This document shows positions 11,640 through 22,481 of a stretch of 64,000 nt of DNA, in pieces; within the stretch, counting starts at the first letter, position 1; each line of letters begins with the position of its first letter. The position numbers and the translations under genes were made by a program. The stretch spans positions 242,747-306,746 of the forward strand of contig JAIWQS010000078.1 of NCBI GenBank assembly GCA_029891385.1, given 5' to 3'. Source of the DNA: Erythroxylum novogranatense (Eukaryota; Streptophyta; Magnoliopsida; Malpighiales; Erythroxylaceae). Below the pieces are notes generated by a model. It had not been told where the DNA came from. It did not search any database and worked only from the letters and a program-made list of their open reading frames with translations.

Positions 11640-13096
11640 TTTGACATATCCTCATTCCCATCCCTTCTAGGTGACCTCAAAGCTCTTTTGAGTCAATGTC
11701 TTTAATGATCAACAAGGTTTTGCTCGGTGAGAATCTTTACCACATCCACTTCTCCACGTTGTATTATCTCCTTATAAGATGATACTTTCGCTCAATGTGT
11801 TTGGCGACTTTGTGGTTCGAGGTTCTTTAGAATTAGTCACCGCCCCACTATTATCACAATAAAGTGTAATGGCCTTTTCCGCTCTAGAACTACCTCCAAA
11901 TCATTTAGGAACTTCCGAGCCAGATTGCTTCCTTTCTTTGCTTCACAAGAAGCAACATACTCACCTCCATAATGAATCGAAGAATACAAGATTGCTTGAC
12001 ACCTCCAAACTATGGCTCCACCTCTTAAAGTAAATATAGAACCGAAGTTGATTTCCTTCAATTAACATCTGATTGGAAATCGAATCCGTATATCCCGTCG
12101 GAATAAGATTACTTCCAGAGTAAACAAGCATTAAGTTCTTCGTCCTACGAAGATACTTTAAGTATACACTTAACCGCAAATTCAATGTTTCATTCTGGAT
12201 TGATGAAATCGCTACCACCCCACTACATAACATATACCCGGCCTAGTGCACAAGATTGCATACATCAAACTACCAACCGTCAAGCATATGGAATGTTACG
12301 ATACGGTCAACCTCTTCTTGGGTTTTAGGTGCTTGTTCCTTTGAAAGTTTGATTCCATGTCTAGTAGGAGTAAAACCCTCGAATCTTGCATGGCTAACTT
12401 ATCGAGCATATTCTCAATGTAGGTTAGTTGAGACAAAGCTATCTCGCTTGTTCTTTCGATCCCTTATAAGTTTGATCCCTAGAACATAGGTAGCCTCTCC
12501 CAAATCCTTCATTGAAAATTGTTCATTCAATCATCCTTAACCGCAGATAACATTCCCACATCATTCCCAATGAGCGTAATGTCATCAACATACGTGATTA
12601 GGAAAGTAACCTTACCTTCAGATCCTTTTATAAACACAAGGCTCATCTAGGTTTCAGATGAACCCATAGGTTTTGATAGCCTTATCAAACCTAATGTTCC
12701 AAGACCTAGATGCTTGCTTAAGTCTATAAATGGACCTTTGCAACTTGCAAACCTTATGCTCATTACTTGGCTCAATGAATCCTTCTGGTTGGGCCATATA
12801 AATGATCTCCTCAAGATCTCCGTTAAGAAATGCGGTCTTGACATCCTTTTGCCTTATTTCATAATTGAAATAGGCTGCTATGGCCAAAAGAATACTGATG
12901 AACTTAAGCATGGCAACCGGAGAAAAAGTCTCCTCATAGTCTATACCCTCCTTTTGAGTATAGCCTTTAGCTACCAATCTAGCTTTAAAGGTCTCTACCT
13001 TTCCATCCGATCCCCTTTTCCTTTTGTAGATCCATTTACACCTTATGGCTTTTAGACCTGGTGGTAGTTCTACAAGGACCCAGACTTCATTAGTAT
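11640..13096 (-). pseudogene. copia B reverse transcriptase and RNase H (broken)
   Basis: Read on the minus strand from 13096 downward. RT: NEVWVLVELPPG, then KWIYKRKRGSDGKVETFKAR near 13000, ARLVAKGYTQKEGIDYEETF and DVKTAFLNGDLEE in the segment 12654-13096. A frame change follows near 12650, and the catalytic YVDDI box is at about 12575-12590 in another frame. RNase H remnants lie at 11837-12233 (GGEYVAS and LARKFLNDLEVV, plus a YTDS-like box). Several frameshifts. The first amino acids of RT are cut off by gypsy B and continue at 22482. Confidence 0.88.
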
Positions 13097-15349
13097 TGTT
13101 GGGCCCCAAATTTTTCTGATTTATGTTATTAAGCATGAATTGTGTTAATTGTGTGATTATGACTTAGGTTGATTAAATTGAGAGGATTAGTGGATGATTG
13201 AAGTGTATTTGCGTTTAATGTGGTGTTCATAGGCATTAAGGGGTAAAATGTTTGGGGATAATTTAGGAAGACCACTTAGGTGGGAGAGCTTAAGGCATGT
13301 CAAGGAGGGGTGTTTTGGTCTTTTCCTTCCCATTAGACTTAAGAGAAGAAATTAGAAAATAGAAGGAGAAGAAAGAAAAGAAAAGAGAAGAAGGAAGAAG
13401 GAGAAGCCGTAGGTGGAGGAAGAAGAGAAGAGAAATAGGCTTTGGATTCCTAGAGATTTTCGACAGTTTTGAAGCTCATTCCTAGTAAGTTAGCTTCTTT
13501 TCATCTTGTTTTAGTTGGATTAAACCCTAGAATTGAATCGTTTTGTATGCAGTTAGCACCGATTATATAGGGTTTTCGGAAAAACCTAAGTGAAGTCTTT
13601 GGGTTGATGATCTTATGACTGCTTTTAAGATTTGAATGAGTTAGAACTGAAGTTTAGGACTTGAATTAAAGTTTAGGCGGGTTGCATTTGAAAAAGGAAA
13701 GGATTGAGGTTGGATAAATGCTAGAAAATGAGGTTCGGAGTCGTTCTCTAGGCCCGCACGTCGTGACGTGCATATGAACACGCCGTGATGTGCGAGTTCG
13801 TCGCGACGTGCATATGAACATGCCGCGACATGCGAGAAGGAGCACGCCACGACGTGCGAGGAAATGGTGCACGCCGTGACGCACACTTGCGTGCACGCCG
13901 CGGTAAGCGTGGGTGTTCGCCGCGACGAGTGAGGCTTCGCATGAGCCCCTCGCTTCAACAAAGAAGGAATTTTAGTCTTTTGGGCATATCTTGGGCTGTA
14001 GATGTCCAATTGAGGTGATTTTGGATTTGTTGTGATCTCGAGATAAAGGGCTACAAGTTTTATGACGAGGAAAGTTCAGAATTTGCCTCTTAAGATTCAG
14101 AAATTGGGTTAGAAGTCGGATGTAGACTCTTAGTGCTTTTACTTTTGATTTTTAAGTTGTTTGAATATTTCTTTTGAATATTGTTTGATTGGGAACTTGG
14201 TTGTTATAGGAAACCAAGCCGACCTGATTCAATCGCAAGAGGAAGGACCGCAGTGAGTTTGGATTCTCGAGCGATATTAGGTGGGTAATGTAATTATAGT
14301 TATTGTGTGATTAGGCAAATTCTTGCCTATGTGTGAATATATGTTATGTGTTATGTATGATGAAGTGCATGACTTTTGATCAAACATGTGATTAATTGTT
14401 TAACATGATTTGTTATGAGATTTGAAGAAGCATGAGAACTGATAGAAATGAATGTTGATTTTGAGCATGTTATGCCTCGACTTCGGTCATGGCATTTTGA
14501 ATAAATGAAAGCTTGAAAGCATATCATCGGGTAAAATGATTCTGAGCATGATTATGTGCTTTTATTTGGGCGAGAGTGGAACCATTTCGTTCGTCACGTG
14601 CACGTTGACAAGAGCCTTCTCCCGACTGCCCGCTTGTGGCTTATGAGCTCCGAATGGACTCATTTTGTTCAGGATGTAAACTTCGGTTTCTTCCTTTTTT
14701 TTCCATGGAACCCTCATGCCATATGATGTGCATTGCATATTTGATCTATTCTCTATGAAGCATACTTATGACATGTTTTGTGAGTTGAATTAATTATGTT
14801 GAATGCACAAACTATTTGGTTAGCATGTGTGTGCTAGAATGATCGCATGTATATATATTTATATATATACATACATATGCTTGCATTTGTGCTAGTTACC
14901 AATGGCTATAACTATATTAGCTACTGAGCTGTGTAGCTCAACCCATTACTTTCCCTCTTCAGGTGCAGAACGAGGCGATCGTTGATCTTGCAAGGCATCG
15001 GAAACTTCAATCTAGTTAGGAGCTTTGTATTAAGTTAGTATTTTGGTTAGCCCGCCAAGCATATCATCATGGAGCATATTCATGTATTTTGGATTTACAC
15101 TTTATTTTGTCTTATGCTATTTTGAGTACTTGTTTGAATTTCCTTCGGATTGTAATGGCATGAAGCCCCTTGGTTTATGGGGTGTTAAATTCATAGACGG
15201 AATGCATGTGTAGAATCTGTGTATGTATGTTTGTGTGAATCGAATTATGTATGGATGTTTGGATCGGGGTCTGCTATGTTTGGGAGCACGCCGCTGGCAC
15301 AGCCCGAGGGGCCACCTCGGGATTGGAGATCCGGGACTCGGGCCCAACA
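13097..15349 (+). repeat. gypsy B 5' LTR
   Basis: Starts TGTTGGGCCCC and ends GGGCCCAACA, so it has a perfect terminal inverted repeat of about nine bases. 2253 bp. Matches 20257-22481 closely: in the first 400 bases I note only about four substitutions. Contains the palindrome array at 13750-13940 and a TATA-rich block at 14850-14880. Confidence 0.93.
13750..13940. repeat. CpG-dense palindromic array in gypsy B 5' LTR
   Basis: Roughly eight imperfect units of the type GCACGTCGCGACGTGC joined by CATATGAACAC-like spacers. The first unit (13756-13771) differs from a perfect palindrome by one C-to-T change. Units are rich in ACGTG and TGACG cores. The array ends about 30-40 bases before TCTTTTGGGCATATC (about 13976-13990). 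Confidence 0.85.
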
Positions 15350-15353
15350 TGTT

Positions 15354-15365
15354 TGGTATCAGAGC
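15354..15365 (+). other. gypsy B primer binding site (initiator-Met tRNA)
   Basis: TGGTATCAGAGC, 4 nt after the 5' LTR end, complementary to the 3' end of initiator-Met tRNA. Confidence 0.92.
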
Positions 15366-15535
15366 GCCTAGGTTTAGTGTCCTCAGCTTAGAATGCATAG
15401 TAGGATGAATTGTTTGGTTTATGATTACTTGTTGCATTGTTTTGATTGCACTAAGTGACATGCATTTCATGCATACATGTAGGAATTAAGATTGCCATGT
15501 AGCTAATCCTTAGTGTTTGGATTTGAAGGAGTGCG

Positions 15536-16860
15536 ATGCCACCTCGTAGAAGGACACGAGGAGCTTTGCAAGGATTTGTTGCACCTGACTCTCCGACTAG
15601 AGAGGAGAGGACTGATGAGTCGGTAGCCTCAGGAAATGCTGAGGCTTCTGTATGGCTTGGTAGTGAGTCTATGCTATTGCAGACTCAGGAATCGCCGGTT
15701 GTGCAGGAGCAAGTGCCTCCACTGGATCCGAGGTTGTTCTGCATTCACCTGCATTTGTTCAAAGCATGGGTCGATGCCACGCCTTACGCTTCACCCCCTA
15801 AGAAGGAGAGATGCTCGATAAGTTGAGAAAATATGGAGCAGTGGATTTCTATGGGACCACTGATCCTGAGGAAGCTGAGACCTGGCTGAGAAAGACAGAG
15901 AGAGTGTTGGATCAGATGGAGTGTGAAGACGATGAGAGAGTTGTGTATGCTGCAAGCTTGCTTCAGGGAGATGCTCTACATTGGTGGGAGATCTGCTGCA
16001 GAGTCGGATGAGACCGTAGGGTTGGTATGGCAGACTTCAGAATGCTTTCAGGAAGAAATATCTGTCTGAGGTATACATTCAGCAGAAGTAAAGGGAGTTC
16101 CTCAGTCTCACCCAGAGGGAGATGTCAGTGAGCGAGTATGAGCGCCGGTTTACACAGCTATCCCGATATGCTTCAGATCTAATGTTGAGTGAGGCGGCTA
16201 AGTGTCGTAGGTTTGAATCGGGTTTGCATCTCGCCATCAAAGAGAAAGTGATAGTGCAGAACTTTTGTGATTTCCAACAGTTAGTTGAGGCAGCTTTGAG
16301 GGTGGAGAACATTGAGAACATCAAGAGTGCAGTGAATAAGAAGAGAAAAGGAAGAGAGCAGTTCAAGAGGGGAGGTAATACTAGTACCCCTATGCCTGAC
16401 AGGAGTGCTAGAAGCTTTCGTATTCAGTCTGAGGAGAGGAGCAGTGGTGCTAGCCGATCTAGGCCTATGAGGACTCCTGCTTATTCTCATCAGGCCTCTA
16501 TAGTGGGAGGCAACAGGAAGGGAGAAGGGGACAAGTCATCCGTCTCTAAGTATGAGCATTGTGGCAGTTTTCATAGAGGAGAGTGTTACAGGTTAACAGG
16601 GGCATGTTTCAATTGTGGACAGAAAGGACACATGGCTAGAGAGTGTCCCAAGCGGCCCGTAAGAGAGGGATCTGGATGCAAGTCGCTAGAGAACGAGAGA
16701 CTGTGGAATGTAAGACTCCTACAAAGTGGGCAGCCTGATGCAGCTAGGAGGGCGAGAATTCCAGGGAGACCAAGGGGGCAGGCACCAACTAGGGTGTTTG
16801 CGATTACTCGAGAGGATGCAGAGACCGCTCTAGATGTTGTGACTGGTACGGTTAAATTAT
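15536..16860 (+). pseudogene. gypsy B gag (capsid and nucleocapsid)
   Basis: Starts MPPRRRTRGAL at 15536, a common start for Tekay-type gag. The frame changes near 15820 and again between 16011 and 16122, with a TGA at about 16009. Capsid signature: AETWLRKTERVLDQM near 15865-15920 and HWWE near 15980, then SVSEYERRFTQLSRYA at 16125. Nucleocapsid zinc knuckle CFNCGQKGHMAREC near 16605-16650, preceded by a second Cys/His cluster (CGSFHRGEC). Gag would coat and package the element RNA; the frame breaks prevent a full protein. Confidence 0.9.
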
Positions 16861-19800
16861 TTTCTGATGATGTGATTGCTTTGATTGATCCGGGTTCTAC
16901 TCATTCGTTTGTTTCCTCGAGTAGACCTGTGTGTGATAGAAATGTGAGCCCTTTGGATACTCCGCTGATGGTGAGTACTCCAATCGGTCAGTATATTATT
17001 ATCAGTCAAGTGTATAGAGATTGTGAGATATGTATTGGTGGAGAACTTCTAGTGGTGGAGTTAATGCCACTGAAGATGGGAGGATTAGATGTGATTTTGG
17101 GCATGGACACATTAGAGAGGTACAACGCTCGTCTGGATTGTAAGCAGAAGACAGTGGAATTTGAATTGGATAATGGCAGAAGAGTGGTGTTTGCTGGGGA
17201 CAGAAAAGTAAACCCGCCCAGAATTGTTTCAGCTATGACAGCAGAGAAGATGACGAGGAAGGGATGTGAGACATTTTTGGTCTATGTGGTGGACTCCAGG
17301 GTAGATAGAGGGAAGCTGGAGGACATTTCAGTGGTTAGGGAATTCTCGGATGTCTTTCCCGAGGAATTACCAGGACTACCGCCAGCGAGAGAAATTGAAT
17401 TTCCCATTGAGCTCTTTTCAGGTACTGCACTGATTTCAATTCCACGTTACCGGATGGCTCCGGCGGAATTGAAGGAGCTTAAGGAGCAGTTGGAAGAGTT
17501 GTTGGATAAGGGGTGTATTCGGCCGAGTTCTTCACCTTGAGGAGCTCCGGTTCTTTTTGTAAAGAAGAAAGATGGATCGTTGAGGATGTGTGTAGACTAT
17601 CGGAATCTAAATCAGGTCACAGTGAAGAACAGATATCCGCTTCCACGCATTGATGATCTGTTTGATCAATTACAAGGGGCGAAAATCTTTTCTAAGATAG
17701 ACTTAAGATCGGGTTATCATCAGCTGAGGATAAAGGAGTCGGATGTGCCAAAGACTGGTTTTAGGACACGGTATGGGCATTTTGAGTTTATGGTTTTGCC
17801 TTTTAGATTGACAAATGCCCCTGCAGCATTTATGGATTTGATGAATCGGGTCTTTAAGCCATTCTTGGACCAATTTATCATTGTCTTCATTGATGATATA
17901 TTGGTTTATTCCAAGAGTGATGAGCAGCATGAAGAGCATTTGCGAATTGCTTTAGAGACTTTGAGGAGAAATGAATTGTATGCCAAATTCGATAAATGCA
18001 AATTTTGGCTTAGAGAAGTTTCATTTCTTGGACATGTGATCTCAGAGCAAGGAGTGCATATGGATCCAAGGAAAATAGAAGCTGTGGTGAATTGGGAAGC
18101 ACCGAAGAATGTAGCAGAGGTGAGGAGTTTTCTGGGTTTGGTTGGTTACTACAGGAAATTTTTGGAGGGATTTTCCATGATAGCCACTCTGATGACTAAG
18201 TTATTGAGGAAGAATCAGAAGTTTATTTGGAGTGAGAAATGCCAGAAGAGCTTTGAGGAGCTGAAGCACAGATTGACGAGTGCTCCGATTCTGATTTTTC
18301 CTTCTGGAGATGAGGGTTATACAGTGTATAGTGATGCTTCGAGGAAGGGTCTTGGTTGTGTATTGATGCAGGGAGACGGGGTGATTGCTTATGCTTCAAG
18401 GCAATTGAAGCCATATGAGTTGAACTATCCGACGCATGATTTGGAGTTGGCAGCGGTGATCTTTGCCTTTGGAGGCATTATCTATATGGATTTCAGACGA
18501 GGATCTTTACCGATCATAAGAGTCTCAAGTACTTGTTGAGCTAGAAGGAACTGAATTTGAAGCAGAGAAGATGGATCGAGTTGCTCAAGGATTATGACTT
18601 GTTGATTGAGTATCATCCGGGTAAGGTCAATGTAGTGGCGGATGCTTTGAGTAGAAAGTCTTCGATTGCTTATGTTCGGACAATTTATCTTCCTCTATTG
18701 GAAGAGATGGCTAAGCTGGAGATAAGCTTGAAGCAGGAGGAGTCAGATTGCCTTCTAGCTAATTTTTGAGTGAGACCGATACTCAGGGAGAAAGTTAGGA
18801 AATTGCAGGCACAAGATGCAGATTTGAGCAAGCTCAGAGAGAAAATTCAGAATGTTAAGAGCTCTGAAGTAGTGGTGAGGGATGATGGACTTATGACAGT
18901 GGGGAACAGGTTGTTTATTCCAGATGTGCAGGAGGTTAAGGATGAGATTTTGGATGAGGCACACAATGCGCCTTATGCCATGCATCCAGGTAGTATCAGG
19001 ATGTACAGGGATTTGAGAGAGCATTTTTGGTGGAAAGGCATGAAGAGGGATGTAGCAAAGTTTGTAAGTAAGTGTCTCATGTGTCAGTAAGTTAAAGCTG
19101 AACACCAGGCACCTTCGAGCAAGTTGAGGCCATTGTCCATCCCAGAATGGAAATTGCAAAGGGTGACGATGGATTTTCTGATGGGTTTGCCTAAGACCAG
19201 TAGGAAGCACGATGCAATTTAGGTTATTGTGGATCAGTTGACGAAGTCAGCTCACTTTATGGAGATTAAGCAGACTGATTCTTTGCATGTACTAGCAAAG
19301 AAGTACATTGATGAGATAGTGAGATTGCATAGGATTCCGGATTCGATTGTGTCTGATAGGGACCCTCGGTTTACTTCGAGATTTTAGGGTAGTTTACAGG
19401 AAGCTTTGGGTATTAAGCTGAATTTTAATACGGCTTTTCACCCTCAGACGGATGGTCAATCCGAGAGGACCATTCGAACACTTGAGGGAATGCTTAGGGC
19501 TTGTGTGATGGACTTCAAAGGAGCTTGGGATGAGTATTTGCCATTGGTCGAATTTGCTTATAATAATTCATACCATTCGAGTATTCAGATGGCTCCATAT
19601 GAGGCTTTGTATAGGCGGAGATGTAGAACTCCGATCTGTTGGGATGAAGAAGGAGAGAGAAAACTGGTAGGACTAGAATTGATTCAAACGACAGTTGATA
19701 AAGTCAATATGGTTAAGCAGCGGCTTAAGGCAGCACATGATAGGATGAAGAGCTACATTGATGCACATCGAAAGGAGATGGAGTTTGAAGTTAGTGAGAA

Positions 19801-20308
19801 AGTATTTCTCAAGACGTCTCCTTGGAAAGGAGTAATGAGATTTGGCAAGAAGGGCAAGTTGAGTCCGAGATATGTGGATCCTTATGAAATCCTTGAGAGG
19901 ATTGGACCACTCGCCTATAGGTTGGCGTTACCTTCGAAATTGTCTCAGATTCATGACGATTTCCATGTTTCCATGCTGAGGAGATATAGATCGGATCCTT
20001 CTCATATCATTAAGACTAGTGAGGTTCAGTTGCGGGATGATCTGAGTTATGAGGAGCTTCCAGTGGAGATTTTGGACACCAAGGAAAAAGTCCTCAAGAA
20101 TAAGACAGTTCAGTTAGTCAAAGTTTTGTGGAGGAATCATTTGGTAGAGGAGGCTACATGGGAGCCATTGGAAGCCATGAAGGGGAAGTATCCGCATCTC
20201 TTCGATGATTCAGGTAATAATTTCGAGGAAGAAATTTCTTTTAAGAGGGGGAGAAATGTTGGGCTCCAAATTTTTCTGATTTATGTTATTAAGCATGAAT
20301 TGTGTTAA
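16861..20308 (+). pseudogene. gypsy B pol: protease, RT, RNase H, integrase, chromodomain
   Basis: Protease active site ALIDPGSTHSF near 16878-16912 (DPG in place of DTG/DSG). RT from about 17400: [16 protein letters not shown] at 17635 and the catalytic IDDILVYS near 17890. RNase [14 protein letters not shown] at 18326. Integrase HHCC zinc finger near 18960-19090, core with RDPRFTS at 19360 and HPQTDGQSERTIRTLE at 19420-19470. C-terminal FHVSMLRRYRSDPSH then a chromodomain (VEILDTKEK to WRNHLVEEATWEPLE, about 20065-20175). Stops at 17538, 18769 region, 19088, about 19220 and 19385, and a frameshift near 18470-18500. Several stops stand where Trp or Gln is expected. The frame runs through the PPT and 51 bases into the LTR before ending at 20308, so the original stop is lost. 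Confidence 0.93.
20240..20256 (+). other. gypsy B polypurine tract
   Basis: TTTTAAGAGGGGGAGAAA directly before the LTR start TGTTGGG. Confidence 0.9.
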
Positions 20309-22481
20309 TTGTGTGATTATGACTTAGGTTGATTAAATTGAGAGGATTAGTGGATGATTGAAGTGTATTTGCGTTTAATGTGGTGTTCATAGGCATTATG
20401 GGGTAAAATGTTTGGGGGTAATTTAGGAAGACCACTTAGGTGGGAGAGCTTAAGGCATGTCAAGGAGGGGTGTTTTGGTCTTTTCCTTCCCATTAGACTT
20501 AAGAGAAGAAATTAGAAAATAGAAGGAGAAGAAAGAAAAGAAAAGAGAAGAAGGAAGAAGGAGAAGCCGTAGGTGGAGGAAGAAGAGAAGAGAAATAGGC
20601 TTTGGATTCCTAGACATTTTCGACAGTTTTGAAGCTCATTCCTAGTAAGTTAGCTTCTTTTCATCTTGTTTTAGTTGGATTAAACCCTATAATCATTTTA
20701 TATGCAGTTAGAACCGATTATGTAGGGTTTTCGGAAAAACCTAAGTGAAGTCTTTGGGTTGATGATCTTATGACTGCTTTTAAGGTTTGAATGAGTTAGA
20801 ACTGAAGTTTAGGACTTGAATCAAAGTTTAGGTGGGTTGCATTTGAAAAAGGAAATTATTGAGGCTGGAAAAATGCTGGAAAATCAGGTTCAGAGTCGTT
20901 CTCCAAGCCCGCACGTCGCGACGTGCATATAAACACGTCGTGACGTGCAAGTTCGAAGCGACGTGCATATGAAGACGTCGCGATGTGCGAATTCGTAGCG
21001 ACGTGCGAGAAGGAGCACGCCGCAACGTGCGAGGAAATGGTACACGCCGCGACGCACACTTGCGTGCACGCCGTGGCGAGCGAGGTTTCGCCGCAGCAAG
21101 CCCCTGTTTCCAGCAGCGAGGAATTTTAGTCTTTTGGGCATATCTTGGGCTGTAGATGTCCAATTAAGGTGATTTTGGATTTTTTGTGATCTTGAGATAA
21201 AGGGATACAAGTTTTATGACAAGGAAAGTTCAGAATTTGCCTCTTAAGATTCAAAAATCGGGTTAGAAGTCGGATGTAGACTCTTAGTGCTTTTACTTTT
21301 GATTTTTAAGCTGTTTGAATATTTCTTTTGAATATTGTTTGATTGGGAACTTGGTTGTTATAGGAAACCATGCCGACCTGATTCAATCGCAAGTGGAAGG
21401 ACCACAGTGAGTTTGTATTCTCGAGCGATATTAGGTGGGTAATATAATTATAGTTATTGTGTGATTAGGCAAATTCTTGCCTATGTGTGAATATATGTTA
21501 TGTGTTATGTACGATGAAGTGTATGACTTTTGATCAAACATGTGATTAACTGTTTAATATGATTTGTTATGAGATTTGAAGAAACATGAGAACTAATAGA
21601 AATGAATGTTGATTTTGAGCATGTTATGCCTCGACTTCGGTCATAGCATTTTGAATAAATGAAAGCTTGAAAGCATATCATCGGGTAAAATGATTCTGAG
21701 CATGATTATGTGCTTTTGTTTGGGCGAGAGTGGAACCATTTCGTTCGTCACGTGCACGTTGACAAGAGCCTTCTCCCGGCTGCCCGCTTGGGCTTATGAG
21801 TCGAATGGACTCATTTTGTTCAGATGTAAACTTCGGTTTCTTCCTTTTGTTTCCATGGAACCTCGCTACATATGATGTGCATTGCATATTTGATCTATTC
21901 TCTATGAAACATACTTATGACATGTTTTGTGAGTTGAATTAATTATGTTGAATGCGCAAACTGTTTGGTTAGCATGTGTGTGCTAGAATGATTGTATATA
22001 TATACATACATATGCTTGCATTTGTGCTAGTTACCGATGGCTATAACTATATTAGCCACTGAGCTGTGTAGCTCAACCCATTACTTTCCTCCTCAAAAGT
22101 GTAACGAGGCGATCGGCGATCTTGCAAGGCATCGAAAACTTCAATCTAGTTAGAGCTTTGTATTAAGTTAGTATTTCGGTTAGCCCGCCAAGCATATCAT
22201 CAAGGAGCATATTCATGTATTTTGGATTTACACTTTATTTTGTCTTATGCTATTTTAAGTACTTGTTTGAATTTCCTTCGGATTGTAATGGCATGAAGCC
22301 CCTTGGTTTATGGGGTGTTAAATTCATAGATAGAATGCATGTGTAGAATGTGTGTATGTATGTTTGTGTGAATCGAATTATGTATGGATGTTGAGATCGG
22401 GTCTGCTATGTTTGGCAGCACGCCGCTGGCGCAGCCCGAGGGGCCACCTCGGGATTGGGGATTCGAGACCCGGGCCCAACA
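20257..22481 (+). repeat. gypsy B 3' LTR
   Basis: Starts TGTTGGGCTCC and ends GGGCCCAACA. 2225 bp. Compared with the 5' copy it has scattered transitions and small indels. The palindrome array at 20908-21110 includes one perfect 16-bp palindrome, GCACGTCGCGACGTGC (20911-20926). Confidence 0.93.
20908..21110. repeat. CpG-dense palindromic array in gypsy B 3' LTR
   Basis: Counterpart of 13750-13940. The number and order of units is similar, but many CpG sites differ between copies by C/T or G/A. The same TCTTTTGGGCATATC block follows at about 21129-21145. Confidence 0.85.

Larger units (their letters stand above)
13097..22481 (+). mobile_element. Chromodomain gypsy retrotransposon (gypsy B, Tekay/Del-like), structurally complete
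   Basis: Both LTRs, PBS, gag, pol and PPT are present in order. Flanking AGTAT (13092-13096) and AGTTT (22482-22486) fit a 5-bp target duplication with one substitution. Both flanks are copia B RT sequence on the minus strand. Total 9385 bp. Pol order is protease, RT, RNase H, integrase, chromodomain, which defines chromovirus gypsy elements; long LTRs and the gag start MPPRRR suggest Tekay/Del. Youngest insertion in this nest, since nothing interrupts it, but gag-pol carries several stops and frameshifts. Confidence 0.93.

Noticed and set aside
13641..14018. Cys/Arg-rich open frames on both strands in gypsy B LTR
   Set aside because: They follow from the CpG-dense palindrome array. The same frames recur in the second LTR with many changes and no family match.
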